64,000 nt of DNA from NCBI GenBank assembly GCA_947503895.1, contig CANNFT010000001.1:434001-498000 (forward strand), given 5' to 3'. The DNA is from an uncultured Saccharospirillaceae bacterium. Its GTDB lineage: Bacteria > Pseudomonadota > Gammaproteobacteria > Pseudomonadales > Oceanobacteraceae. Positions 1-9,072 of the stretch are shown one piece after another; the first letter of the stretch is position 1, and every line of letters starts with the position of its first letter. A model generated the notes under the pieces. That model ran no database searches, was not told the DNA's origin, and saw nothing but the letters and a program-made list of their open reading frames with translations. The position numbers were made by a program, and so were the translations under genes.

Positions 1-437
1 TTTAGAACACCCATAAATTTTTCAGCCCCCTTCCCACATTCAACCCCCCATTCTGGTATCGGGTTCATACGATCAGAAAAATAGCCTGTTGTGTGCTGAA
101 AACTCATGCCCACGAGATGCATGAAATATATTTCACACCGGCGCTGCCACATTTCAATGGTAGCTTGCTCAAGGGGCGATGTTCCCATTAGGGGTTTATC
201 AGGGTACGAAGCTTCAAAATACCGGCAGATAGCGACGGACTCAGATAAAAAAGTACCATCATCCAGCTCAAGCACTGGCACCTTCATCAATGGATTTTTG
301 CGCTGAAAGTCACTCGACCGATTCTCGCCCTTCTGAATATCCATCTGGACCATTTCGACGGTCTGCACACCTTTCTCAGCCAAGAACATGCGTACACGAC
401 GCGCATTGGGCGCTGTGCTGGTTTCATAGAGTTTCAT
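1..437 (-). CDS. Glutathione S-transferase, C-terminus cut by window edge
   Basis: Reading the minus strand from the ATG at 437 gives MKLYETSTAPNARRVRMFLA, then KNPLMKVPVLELDDGTFLSE and SVAICRYFEASYPD. This is the thioredoxin-like N-terminal domain of a cytosolic GST: the cis-proline of the VPVLEL strand and the ESVAI glutathione-binding turn are both present, followed by the start of the helical C-terminal domain. The frame is open to base 1, so about 145 residues are visible and the rest lies outside. It diverges from the TetR regulator at 641 with a 203-base shared region, so that regulator may control it (inference). Substrate is unknown. Confidence 0.88.
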   Translation of the reverse strand, partial: MKLYETSTAPNARRVRMFLAEKGVQTVEMVQMDIQKGENRSSDFQRKNPLMKVPVLELDDGTFLSESVAICRYFEASYPDKPLMGTSPLEQATIEMWQRRCEIYFMHLVGMSFQHTTGYFSDRMNPIPEWGVECGKGAEKFMGVL

Positions 438-579
438 ATTTAATAGACTTCCAATGTATGGGTGATCTACCCGTTTAAATAAAATCCAATGAAGAATGTT
501 TTGAATAGCTGGCTTACCGCTGGCGAAACGTTATTCATCAGACGTTACTAAACGATCATTCTGAAACCTTACTCGTATC

Positions 580-608
580 TAAACAATCGGTCAACTATGA
601 TTTATAAT
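580..608 (+). promoter_or_regulatory. Putative sigma-70 promoter of the TetR gene
   Basis: TAAACA at 580-585 and TATAAT at 603-608 are separated by exactly 17 bases, 33 bases before the ATG at 641. On the other strand TTGACC (complement of 588-593 region) lies in the same stretch and could serve the divergent GST gene. No clear operator palindrome was resolved. Confidence 0.5.
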
Positions 609-640
609 GCGACTTAACACCCGCATTAGGATTCACCAAG

Positions 641-1219
641 ATGCCTCGAGCACTTTCATTTGACCCAGTAGAAAAATTACAAAAAGCCATGCTTTTGTTT
701 TGGCAGAATGGGTACGAAGGCACCAGTATTGGAGATTTAATTAACAAACTGGAAATCAATCGTTTTAGTCTGTATCAGCAATTCGGAGACAAGCACCAGC
801 TCTTTCGTGCTGCACTCGACCATTACAATCGCATTGTCTTTCAGCCTTTGCTCATGCCGCTACGAGCAGATGATCAAGGTAAAGCAGCTCTGGATGCTTA
901 CATAGCGCTGTTTACCGAAAAGGTCTCAGGCCCCCGAACGGAGCACGGTTGCTTTATCAGTAACACCTTGGCCGCTGGAGATAAAGTTCAGGATGAGTTT
1001 GGTCAACAAGCTCGAGAAATGATGCATGATTTGCAAAGCTTACTTCTTATGAATTTCGAAGCAGCGGAGGCGGCAGGCGAACTTGGTCAACCCGCCAGTG
1101 CTTGCGCGACCTTTTCATTAATGACGATTCAAGCATTACTGATGGCGCGCAAAACACAAGGCAAGACGCTTTTTCTTAAAAATGCCCAGTTTTTTCGTGA
1201 AATGGTGAAAACATGGTAA
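641..1219 (+). CDS. TetR/AcrR-family transcriptional regulator
   Basis: The 192-residue protein has the TetR arrangement: an N-terminal helix-turn-helix at about residues 8-55 (LLFWQNGYEGTSIGDL, then LEINRFSLYQQFGDKHQLF) and an all-helical C-terminal ligand domain. The sequence 'GDKHQLFRAALDHY' right after the recognition helix is typical of the subgroup that controls detoxification or reductase genes. It is divergent from a GST gene, so control of that gene and of itself is the simplest guess. The effector cannot be read from sequence. The start at 641 is supported by the upstream promoter-like hexamers. Confidence 0.88.
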   Translation: MPRALSFDPVEKLQKAMLLFWQNGYEGTSIGDLINKLEINRFSLYQQFGDKHQLFRAALDHYNRIVFQPLLMPLRADDQGKAALDAYIALFTEKVSGPRTEHGCFISNTLAAGDKVQDEFGQQAREMMHDLQSLLLMNFEAAEAAGELGQPASACATFSLMTIQALLMARKTQGKTLFLKNAQFFREMVKTW

Positions 1220-1337
1220 GGCAAATATGCATACGACCGTTAATTGGCCACAGATAAAACACCATACAGGCCGTCATATACTCGATAAAAACTGCTTATA
1301 GCGACTATTCCTACCGAGACAGCCCGTTAATTTTTGA

Positions 1338-2678
1338 CTAACTATCCCAGTAATCCAATTCCTGAACACTTTCCGGTTCAGGTATCCATTCATTCATAAC
1401 GCAACATGCGGTTAAATCGCCAGTGACGTTTAAGGAGGTTCTGCACATATCAAGAATTCGATCGACTCCCAATATCAATGCTATTCCTGCAGCGGGCACT
1501 CCAACGGATTCTAAAAGTGTTGCAAGAATAACAATACCCACCCCGGGCGTGCTGGGCGCACCGATGGAAGCACCCACCGTCGTTACCATTAACAAGATTA
1601 ATCCACTGGTTGAAATATCTACACCGAAAGCTTGTATCAAGAATATAGCCGCTATCGTTTGGTACAGAGCTGTGCCATCCATGTTTATGGTGGCCCCTAA
1701 TGGAATCACAAATTGCCCAACCGATGGTTTTACATTTAAAGCTTTTTCGGACGTTTTTAAAGATAAAGGCATGACAGCTGCGGAGCTTGAAGTGGAAAAC
1801 GCGAGCAATTGGACTGACCGAATTGATGATAAAAATTCAGCGGGTGATCGACGCGCAAGCCATTTAACGATCAAGAGATAAAACAGTAGCAATATTGCCA
1901 AGCCTGCCAGTACGGTCACCATATAAACAGACATACCCCACAAGGCATCAACCCCAATTTTAATTGTGATATCACACAACAAACCAAAAACAGCGTAAGG
2001 CGCCAATAGCATTGCCCAACTAACGACTTTCATTGCAATCGATTGAATACTATCCAGTACTTGCAGCATCAAGCGCGATTTTTTGGCTGGTAGCGTCACG
2101 AGTGCCACACCCATAATAATGGAGTAAACAACAATCTGAAGCATGCTTTGTTCAACTGATGCTTGCGCCATACTTTTAGGGATAAGGGAAACCAGTCGAT
2201 CGGGGACAGACGTGTCCAGTGACTGATGGGAAACCGCGACTTGGGTATCAATTCCAGACAGCATCTGGCTACTGATGTACTGTCCTGGTTCAATCCATAA
2301 CGCTAAGCCTGCGCCAATACACACGGCCACACAGGTCGTTAATACAAAATATGGGAATATTCTTAATCCGATTTTTTGCAAATAGGCAGGATCTCCAGCC
2401 GTGCCAATGCCCAGCATAATCGAACTCATGACAAGCGGGATCACGACCATCTGGATGATGGCTAAGAACAGGCTTCCGGGTAACTTGACCCATTCAGCGA
2501 CTACTTCTGCTGTGTCCGCTTCTATTAACGCCCCACCCTGTGGCGACAAAGATAATCCCACTACCACGCCTAATATTAACGCAACAACGATTTGCGCCCA
2601 AAGCTGGCTAGATATGAGTACACTGATATGTTTGATGCCACTATCAAAGGGCTCATACCAATTAGAATTCGCAGACAT
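1338..2678 (-). CDS. Dicarboxylate/amino acid:cation symporter (DAACS, SLC1 family)
   Basis: A 446-residue inner-membrane protein with the usual length and about eight hydrophobic segments of the glutamate/dicarboxylate symporter fold. Diagnostic motifs are present: the serine-rich re-entrant loop AFSTSSSAAVMPLS near residue 300, then GATINMDGTALYQ, and the second hairpin region GASIGAPSTPGVGI followed by DRILDMCRTSLNVTGD, which carries the substrate-binding aspartate, arginine and asparagine of the family. It should import glutamate, aspartate or C4-dicarboxylates with sodium or protons; which one is not decidable. It stands alone, with MarC upstream on the same strand separated by a terminator-like hairpin. 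Confidence 0.9.
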   Translation of the reverse strand: MSANSNWYEPFDSGIKHISVLISSQLWAQIVVALILGVVVGLSLSPQGGALIEADTAEVVAEWVKLPGSLFLAIIQMVVIPLVMSSIMLGIGTAGDPAYLQKIGLRIFPYFVLTTCVAVCIGAGLALWIEPGQYISSQMLSGIDTQVAVSHQSLDTSVPDRLVSLIPKSMAQASVEQSMLQIVVYSIIMGVALVTLPAKKSRLMLQVLDSIQSIAMKVVSWAMLLAPYAVFGLLCDITIKIGVDALWGMSVYMVTVLAGLAILLLFYLLIVKWLARRSPAEFLSSIRSVQLLAFSTSSSAAVMPLSLKTSEKALNVKPSVGQFVIPLGATINMDGTALYQTIAAIFLIQAFGVDISTSGLILLMVTTVGASIGAPSTPGVGIVILATLLESVGVPAAGIALILGVDRILDMCRTSLNVTGDLTACCVMNEWIPEPESVQELDYWDS

Positions 2679-2835
2679 TCGCTTTCAGCTCTATAAGGTG
2701 AATGAAATTCTCAATATTCTGGCTTATTTTAAAAGCGTTGCATGGATGTACATCAAGACAGGTTTAAAAATTAATCTGGACCGTTTCCATTGGCATGAAA
2801 TTGATATTTGAAGGGTGACCGACATCGATTAAGAG

Positions 2836-2955
2836 GTGCTGAATTATGAAACAAAACAGTACGCCCTATTTGTAGCAGCATCACTAGGGCTAGCTCAATG
2901 TCATGCCTATGCAAGTGAGTTGAAGAACGGGGTGCGACCATCCACCCCGCCTTGA
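2836..2955 (+). CDS. Possible small secreted peptide or gene remnant
   Basis: A GTG-started frame of 39 codons gives a hydrophobic stretch KQYALFVAASLGLAQCHAYA followed by SELKNGVRPSTPP and a stop. It reads like a signal peptide with an AYA-S cleavage site and almost no mature part. It lies between two minus-strand genes and its 3' end overlaps a strong hairpin. A ribosome-binding site is weak. It may be the start of a lost exported-protein gene rather than a functional peptide. No family is recognised. Confidence 0.2.
   Translation: MLNYETKQYALFVAASLGLAQCHAYASELKNGVRPSTPP
2928..2949 (-). terminator. Hairpin terminator after the MarC gene
   Basis: CGGGGTG at 2928-2934 pairs with CACCCCG at 2943-2949 across an 8-base loop. 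Read on the minus strand it is followed by TTCTT. It lies 27 bases past the MarC stop codon, so it probably ends that transcript. The T tract is short. Confidence 0.5.
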
Positions 2956-2975
2956 CCACCAAATTACGGAATGAA

Positions 2976-3584
2976 TTAGACTCCGAAGGATGCCTTCAAA
3001 CCAGCGATGATATTCGTGGTCGCGACCGAACTTAAAATAAGCCCCATCACACGACTAATGACACTGGCTCCTCCCTTTCCAATCAAGCTGTTTATCCAGC
3101 CTGCGATCAGCATCAGCAGGTAAACGACCACCAGCACGACTAGCATTACGCCAGCGGTCTGAGCTTGCTCCCATATATTGAAACGGGCATTTTCAGTTAA
3201 CAGTACCGCCGCGAGCATGGCACCAGGGCTTGCAATGGATGGAACCGCAAGCGGGAAAATAGCCGTTTGATGGTGATCGTCTAACAACTTTACTTCTTCC
3301 TCGGGCTTGCTTTCACCAAAGATCATATTCAAAGCAAAAATAAATAAAACTATACCCCCTGAGATTTGGAAGGCCGGTAAAGGAATCGCTAAAGCGGTGA
3401 GTATGATTTCTCCCGCGACCATGAAAAATAAGAGTACGCCCGCTGAAACCAGCGTTGCGATCAACGCTATTCGGCGTTTGACCTTTGCCTCATAACTACT
3501 GGTCACAGCAATAAACACCGGAATGGTGCCGATGGGATCTATAACCGCAAAAAAGACAATAAATGTCGCAATGTAATCAATCAT
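2976..3584 (-). CDS. MarC/UPF0056-family integral membrane protein
   Basis: 202 residues with about six transmembrane segments. The start MIDYIATFIVFFAVIDPIGT is the hallmark of the MarC family (a DPIG motif near residue 16), with a second short motif PLAVPSIASPGAML in the middle. Family members were once tied to multiple antibiotic resistance, but that role has been disputed; the true function is unknown. It is a single-gene unit with a terminator-like hairpin downstream. Length is normal for the family (about 200). Confidence 0.85.
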   Translation of the reverse strand: MIDYIATFIVFFAVIDPIGTIPVFIAVTSSYEAKVKRRIALIATLVSAGVLLFFMVAGEIILTALAIPLPAFQISGGIVLFIFALNMIFGESKPEEEVKLLDDHHQTAIFPLAVPSIASPGAMLAAVLLTENARFNIWEQAQTAGVMLVVLVVVYLLMLIAGWINSLIGKGGASVISRVMGLILSSVATTNIIAGLKASFGV

Positions 3585-4279
3585 ATCTTGGCCAAAAATA
3601 CCTAAAACTTAAAGAAGTATAACACCGAACAGTGCATTGATAACGAACCCTTCATTTTCAAAGCGGCGTTCCTGATCCAAAACTTAGGAAGCTGACCATA
3701 CTCGCCAATCATGTTTCCAGCATTCACTTGGCTGGCGGCTTATTACTCATCAAATGCTTCGTATTAAGAGTTCATATAGCCTTTCGAATATTCAGCATCT
3801 AATTAAGAGCACCACTAATCATTCAGTTTAAGTTCTGACCGAAAGATCATACTAACCTCAAGGCGTATTTTTGACGGCCTCACGGGTTAAATCATGCTGA
3901 CAATTGCGAACTCACAAGAAATATTAATCCGCTTCAAACGACACCATAGTTTAAATTTAATGACCAGATTTAGATTAACCAGCACTCACGTATTAAATAT
4001 AAAATCAACGAACAGTTTAATGAATCGGACAAATTCATTAGCACATTGATAGATGCGCATTATCTACTAAGCAATAAGTCTTAGTGCCTGTTTTGCATCC
4101 AAAACTATTTGTGATTCAATGCCTCTCTTATCACATAGCGATCGGCATTCTGTAGACTAAATACAATTATTACCCAATCACGGCTACAACTAAACGCAGC
4201 CAAAGAGAGTAATACTAAACAGTTTATTTAGGCCAATTTTCCAAACGCTATACATGCACCTTCATAAAAAAACAACTAA
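3585..4279. other. Non-coding gap between MarC and NhaC-like genes
   Basis: About 700 AT-rich bases with no convincing gene on either strand. The only clear structure is the perfect inverted repeat at 4018-4040, listed separately. Promoters of the two divergent genes should lie here, but no pair of hexamers was convincing. Confidence 0.5.
4018..4040. repeat. 8-base perfect inverted repeat, possible operator
   Basis: TAATGAAT and ATTCATTA flank a 7-base spacer. It sits about 240 bases before the NhaC-like start, in a gap between divergent genes. The form fits a dimeric regulator site, but no regulator is identified. Confidence 0.3.
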
Positions 4280-5671
4280 ATGGGTTTCGTCGTGAGCTGG
4301 TTAACTGTACTCCCCCCTTTAATCGCTATTGCTTTTGTGTTGTGGCGAAAAGAAGTCATTGGCGCTCTGTTGATCGCTTTATTTTGCTCAGAATTTTTAA
4401 TATTAGCCCTAGGCGATGGCGTCAGTCTCATCTCGCCACTTTTGCATACTGGTGATCGTTTGGTCAGTGTTTTTCAATCTGAAGGCAATACTAGGATTCT
4501 CATATTTTCGCTGTTAATTGGCGCATTGCTCGCCTATGTTCGTCAGTCAGGTGGTGTATCAGCCACCGTTGAGTTACTGGTTAATAAAAATGTCATCAAC
4601 AGCCCGAGGAAAGCAGGGCTCATGCCGATGCTAACGGGAACGATTATATTTGTAGAATCTAACCTGAGTATTCTAACGTCAGGCATAATATCTCGCGGAG
4701 TATTTGATCGCTTTAAAATGAGCCGTGCTCGACTTGCTTACATCATCGATAGTACGAGCGCTCCCATTTGTATTCTGATCTTGCTAAACGGCTGGGGGGC
4801 TTATGTTTTAGCCTTACTAGAGGGCTATGAACTTGGCCAATCATCTGTATCTATTTTATGGGGATCAACACTTTTCAATTTTTATGCGTTAGTAACATTA
4901 GCCATTGTGGTGTACACCGTATTGTCGAATCGCGTACATGGGCCGCTTAAAACATTGGAACAAAACGCTACGCAGAACATTCAACAAGACAACCCTCTCG
5001 AAACCATTACCCCCGCATCTAAGGCAAGGTTTATGATTTTGCCGATCGCGACCATGGTTTTAGGCATGATTGCTTTTATGTTTATCACTGGTAACGGTAA
5101 CTTGGCGGAGGGTAGTGGCTCTAAATCGGTGTTATATGGCACCATCTGTGCTGTGCTTGTCGCGTACTTCATGATGCTGCTCAGCGGTCGTTTTCAACAT
5201 AAAGATCTAGTAAATATTGGCTTTAATGGTATGTCGGATCTATTACCACTGGTTTCTATTGTATTACTATCATTAGCACTCGGTAGCAGTTTGAAACTAT
5301 TGGGAACCGGCCAATTTATTGCTGGTGTCGTGAGTGATCATATACCGGCCATCTTAATTGCACCGCTGCTTTTTATTACCGGTGCCATTATTTCATTTAC
5401 AACCGGTACATCTTGGGGAACATTCGCAATATTGATACCGTTAGGCATGCCGTTAGCAGGTCCTCTGCAGTTGGATCCGTCCTTAGTTTTAGGCGCAATC
5501 TTGGGAGGTGGGATTTTTGGTGATCATTGCTCTCCTATTTCTGATACAACCGCTGTATCCGCATTGGCCTCAGGGTCCGGTATTTTAGAGCATGTTGAAA
5601 CACAATTACCTTATGCATTAACCGCAGGCGGTATTGCAATTGGTTTATATTTTGTAGCGGGGTTCATCTAA
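4280..5671 (+). CDS. NhaC-family Na+/H+ antiporter-like transporter
   Basis: 463 residues, highly hydrophobic, with roughly ten to twelve membrane segments. The C-terminal half carries GTSWGTFAILIPLGMPL and GDHCSPISDTTAVSALASG, the repeated signature of the NhaC domain; the N-terminal half has the degenerate repeat VESNLSILTSG and DSTSAPICILILLNGWGAY. Such proteins exchange sodium for protons, or in some subgroups organic anions or amino acids, across the inner membrane. The gene is monocistronic. The start at 4280 has no good ribosome-binding site; a GTG at 4292 is an alternative. Substrate unknown. Confidence 0.85.
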   Translation: MGFVVSWLTVLPPLIAIAFVLWRKEVIGALLIALFCSEFLILALGDGVSLISPLLHTGDRLVSVFQSEGNTRILIFSLLIGALLAYVRQSGGVSATVELLVNKNVINSPRKAGLMPMLTGTIIFVESNLSILTSGIISRGVFDRFKMSRARLAYIIDSTSAPICILILLNGWGAYVLALLEGYELGQSSVSILWGSTLFNFYALVTLAIVVYTVLSNRVHGPLKTLEQNATQNIQQDNPLETITPASKARFMILPIATMVLGMIAFMFITGNGNLAEGSGSKSVLYGTICAVLVAYFMMLLSGRFQHKDLVNIGFNGMSDLLPLVSIVLLSLALGSSLKLLGTGQFIAGVVSDHIPAILIAPLLFITGAIISFTTGTSWGTFAILIPLGMPLAGPLQLDPSLVLGAILGGGIFGDHCSPISDTTAVSALASGSGILEHVETQLPYALTAGGIAIGLYFVAGFI

Positions 5672-5786
5672 CCACGTAATGATGGTTCTTTGTTACAGAA
5701 TCTTTTAAAAGTGGCGAACAATAAAAAGATGGCAGCACTCCTCTTATTTATTGTTCGTTATCGATTTTGCAGAGTAGCTTCACACA

Positions 5787-6749
5787 TCAAAAACGCCATG
5801 CTACGAATCGACTCATTTTGTTACCTTGCGCCATTTCAACCACTTGAACGTCTGCAGCCTTTGCAGATACCAATGCTTTCTTGATAGGAGGAAGAGACTC
5901 CTTTTTAGAGACAAGCGATGTGAACCAGCCAACTTGAGTTTGAATTAGAGCGCTTTCTTTTATCATGGTCTGAATGAATTGAACCTCCCCACCATCACAC
6001 CACAATTCATTGCCTTGACCCCCGAAATTCAATGCATCTCGCGAACTATTCGTATAATTTTTTGGCTTGAATCCTTTCGATGATTGGTTTCGTTTAAGAT
6101 TTTTCCATTTTTTTTGCGTTCCCTGTGACGCTGCTTCTGCAGACGAGTGAAACGGTGGGTTACACATTGTAAAATCGAAGTACTCTCCGTCTTTAACAAC
6201 ATTCTTAAAAATGTTTTCTTTTTTAGGTTGCTGACGAATACGAACATGAGACTTCAGGTTTGAATTAAGACTCGCGATAGCATTTGCAGCATGATAGGCA
6301 ACGTCGTCAATTTCGCTTCCTACAAATTGCCACCCAAACAATTGACTGCCGACAATCGGATAAATAAGGTTAGCACCTGTTCCGATATCTAATCCTCTGA
6401 CCGCCTTACCTTTTGGAATCTCACCCCCCGCGTCCTTTAAAAGCAAGTCCGCTATATGACAAATATAATCGACTCTGCCGGGCACCGGAGGACATAAATA
6501 TCCCGGTGGTAATGACCAATACTCCACTCCGTAATATTCTTTCAGTAATGCTTTATTTAACAGTGTAACCGTATCAGGTTGAGAAAAATCGAGTGTTAAT
6601 TCCCCATCCACACGTTTTACGAGACAATCTTTTAACTCAGGTACAGTTTGACACAAGGTAGTTAAGTCGTAACGTCCTTGGTGAGGGTTTAAAGGGTGTA
6701 ATTCAACGGCTATTTTTGGATGATTGCGGTGATCTTTACTCGACAACAT
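5787..6749 (-). CDS. rlmF: 23S rRNA (adenine1618-N6)-methyltransferase RlmF
   Basis: 320 residues. The N-terminus (LHPLNPHQGRYDLTTLC) and the opening of the Rossmann fold (GLDIGTGANLIYPIVG) match RlmF, and the catalytic NPPF motif of N6-adenine methyltransferases is present in FTMCNPPFHSSAEAA. The protein methylates A1618 of 23S rRNA in the cytoplasm using S-adenosylmethionine. It starts 28 bases after the stop of the endonuclease V-like gene, so the two may share a transcript. Length is normal for the family. Confidence 0.93.
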   Translation of the reverse strand: MLSSKDHRNHPKIAVELHPLNPHQGRYDLTTLCQTVPELKDCLVKRVDGELTLDFSQPDTVTLLNKALLKEYYGVEYWSLPPGYLCPPVPGRVDYICHIADLLLKDAGGEIPKGKAVRGLDIGTGANLIYPIVGSQLFGWQFVGSEIDDVAYHAANAIASLNSNLKSHVRIRQQPKKENIFKNVVKDGEYFDFTMCNPPFHSSAEAASQGTQKKWKNLKRNQSSKGFKPKNYTNSSRDALNFGGQGNELWCDGGEVQFIQTMIKESALIQTQVGWFTSLVSKKESLPPIKKALVSAKAADVQVVEMAQGNKMSRFVAWRF

Positions 6750-6777
6750 AGACTCCGATTTTATTGTTCATATATAT

Positions 6778-7347
6778 TTAACCAATCGCACTATTCGAAT
6801 CGGACGCGTCCGACAAAGACGCATGTTTTTTAGCTTCTTCTCGACACAGCTGATCTGCTCGCTTTAACAGGGTTGGAATACGAAATTGGCCATGCATTCC
6901 CTTAATGTAAGCTTTTGAATCTGTTAATTTACTTGAAGCTGTAATAAATAATGGTTTCTCGCTGTCTCCACGGAAAACCTCATATTCAGAGCTAATGCCT
7001 GAAAATGATCTTTTGGCAACACCGATGATTTCGGACGATTGATCAACAGCATCAAATAGATGCTTACCTAAACCGGGTTGAGATGAGCCATCTAAATAAA
7101 CATATCCATCAATCACGATTATGTCTGGCTGAAGCCTGTGCTCATTGAGCAGCTTTAAAATACAAGGCAGCTCTCGCTTATAAAAATATCCAGGCTCATA
7201 TTCACCTACATTTTCCACGTGACTGATATACTCATGTTTAGGGACTGCGTCAGCCCAATTGTCGAACACGACGCCTCCAACAAAGGCGTGATTGCCCATA
7301 TATTGAACATCTATCGCTACTATCAAAACCGCAGACCTCACAAACAC
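6778..7347 (-). CDS. Endonuclease V-like protein
   Basis: 189 residues matching the core of the endonuclease V fold: an early DVQY strand (first catalytic aspartate, about residue 13), the YEPGYFYKRELPCIL segment, IIVIDGYVYLD with the second acidic residue, and the GVAKRSF lysine region. Endonuclease V nicks DNA one base past deaminated adenine (hypoxanthine). The protein is shorter than E. coli Nfi (about 220) and lacks the usual N-terminal helices, so it belongs to a divergent short branch and activity on inosine DNA is inference. It precedes rlmF on the same strand with a 28-base gap. Confidence 0.75.
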   Translation of the reverse strand: MFVRSAVLIVAIDVQYMGNHAFVGGVVFDNWADAVPKHEYISHVENVGEYEPGYFYKRELPCILKLLNEHRLQPDIIVIDGYVYLDGSSQPGLGKHLFDAVDQSSEIIGVAKRSFSGISSEYEVFRGDSEKPLFITASSKLTDSKAYIKGMHGQFRIPTLLKRADQLCREEAKKHASLSDASDSNSAIG

Positions 7348-7830
7348 ATACTTTTATCGTTCCACCATCCAGCGTCACCATTTTAACTGGGTTTTCGTCT
7401 CGCAGGCAGCAAAATACACTTTTTAATCACTCTGCTGTACGGAAGCCGGTGCAAGTAGATCAAGTACTGACTGCGAGCCTCCATCGAGAATAGGAGTTGT
7501 CATGCTTATGGTATAAAAAAGGCGTGCAAGCAGATTTGATAATTGAGTAAAAGTTAATATAGTCATTCACAAATTATTTCAATGTTCCTACGAACAAGCT
7601 GAGTCGATGTCATTCCCCCTGCTCTTTTTAGTCAATAATAAGATGGCATGCCAAATGCCATCTTGAAGAAACCCGTTCAAACTCATGAATGACCACTTTG
7701 ATATAGCTTTATACTGCCCTCATCACCCCGCCAAAAAAATGAAAAGTCTAACGGTAGGAAATATTCCAGCTAGCATGAGGAATCGAGTATCTATACTGAA
7801 GGGACAACGACACTTTCAGAAGGACACAGC
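7348..7830. other. Intergenic gap between endonuclease V-like and HDOD genes
   Basis: 483 bases between divergent genes. Apart from the perfect hairpin at 7640-7664, listed separately, no gene, RNA or clear promoter was recognised. Confidence 0.5.
7640..7664. repeat. 10-base perfect inverted repeat with 5-base loop
   Basis: AAGATGGCAT and ATGCCATCTT flank GCCAA. On the minus strand it is followed by ATTATT, too weak for a classical terminator. It lies between divergent genes, so an operator or small structured RNA is as likely as a terminator. Confidence 0.35.
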
Positions 7831-8685
7831 ATGGGCGCAATATCTGACAAGGTCTTAAATGAATCTGAACACGGCTTCAACATTCCCTCTAAGCCCGCTA
7901 CTCTTACTAAGCTTCAGGTTATTATGTCTCAGGAAGACCCTAGTATATTTGAAATGGCTAGCGTGATTTCGAAAGACGTTGGTTTGTCGGCGGCTATCAT
8001 CAAGACGATAAACTCTCCGATATACGGCATGTCCAATCGAATATCTGATGTTAAGCAAGCTGCAATGCTTCTAGGGCTGAGCTACCTCAGCGCAATTGTA
8101 GTGGGGATTCTGTTAAGACAAAGTATCTCAGGAAAAGCGTGTATTTCACTGGACGACTTTTGGGATATGGCGTCCGATGTTGCGTTATCCATGAATCACA
8201 TTGGCGACAAATTAAGTCACGTAAAATGCCAAGGTCCAATTGAGGAGCTATACACTGTCGGCTTATTCCATGACTGCGGCATTCCTGCATTCGCGCTCAA
8301 ATACCCCGATTATATTCATACCCTAACCAATGCAACGGAGAATCAACTTTCGCTGCCTCAATTGGAGCAAGAGCAATATCGTTCTGATCATGCAGTGATC
8401 GGATATTATATCGCCAAAGCCTGGGGGCTACCGAGCGCATTATGCGATGTCATTCGAGAACACCACAACGTTAATTTTCTTAAGAATAGGCATGAGTGGC
8501 CTCAAACCATTTATGCTGTGCTTCACCTTTCGTTAAAAATTGTACACACCATAAAAGAAGACCCTATTCCTTATGAATGGCAGCTCATCGAAGGTGATGT
8601 TATGGACCATTTAGGTTTGATTCAATCTGACGAGCAAGACTTCACCGATGAAATCAGGGACCTGATTCAAAACGAAGGAAGGTAA
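7831..8685 (+). CDS. HDOD domain protein
   Basis: 284 residues made of one HDOD domain (about residues 15-215). The characteristic segments are the loop KDVGLSAAIIKTINSPIYG, the helix MLLGLSYLSAIVVGILLR, the HDCGIPAFA loop and the final REHHNV motif. HDOD proteins are HD-related regulators that usually lack hydrolase activity and act in signalling, often with chemotaxis or c-di-GMP genes. There is no receiver, GGDEF or EAL domain attached. The gene stands alone. A possible ribosome-binding site AAGGA lies 8 bases before the ATG. Target unknown. Confidence 0.85.
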   Translation: MGAISDKVLNESEHGFNIPSKPATLTKLQVIMSQEDPSIFEMASVISKDVGLSAAIIKTINSPIYGMSNRISDVKQAAMLLGLSYLSAIVVGILLRQSISGKACISLDDFWDMASDVALSMNHIGDKLSHVKCQGPIEELYTVGLFHDCGIPAFALKYPDYIHTLTNATENQLSLPQLEQEQYRSDHAVIGYYIAKAWGLPSALCDVIREHHNVNFLKNRHEWPQTIYAVLHLSLKIVHTIKEDPIPYEWQLIEGDVMDHLGLIQSDEQDFTDEIRDLIQNEGR

Positions 8686-8901
8686 TAAAGTGGCACACTC
8701 AAATATCTTTTTTTTGTAAAAAACAATACCACTGTATTCACTTGCTCGCCGAGTAGAGACGGAAAATACGCATCAGGGCTAGCGCTTGACGACTAACCCA
8801 CCTAAATACAGCTGCATTTATTATCGAGTATCAGATTCTCAAAAAATACTAAAATGAAGATAACGGTATAAAGTTACTCAAAAAACTTAACTACACAAAA
8901 G

Positions 8902-8969
8902 CGCTCAATCTCAACCACCTTTACGAAGAAGGATCTGTGCATCCTTCTTCGCTGGTTGCAAATTGAGCG
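8902..8969 (+). repeat. Long nested hairpin in intergenic region
   Basis: Three nested pairs of arms lie in 68 bases: CGCTCAAT (8902-8909) with ATTGAGCG (8962-8969), AACCA (8913-8917) with TGGTT (8953-8957), and GAAGAAGGAT (8925-8934) with ATCCTTCTTC (8941-8950) around a 6-base loop. It lies 216 bases after the HDOD stop and about 100 bases before the GST-like gene, with no T tract. It could be a structured leader, a small RNA or a miniature inverted element; the sequence does not decide. The rest of the gap 8686-9072 shows nothing else. Confidence 0.6.
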
Positions 8970-9072
8970 TCAGAGCGATCCATCTCCCCCTATGGACACC
9001 TAGCACGCTACCACTACAGCCACTGACTGATTTGCTATACTGGGCCACTCACAAAATACTTGGATCATATTC

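Noticed and set aside
1423..1881. 152-codon plus-strand frame
   Set aside because: Lies wholly antisense within the DAACS symporter gene; composition is that of a shadow frame.
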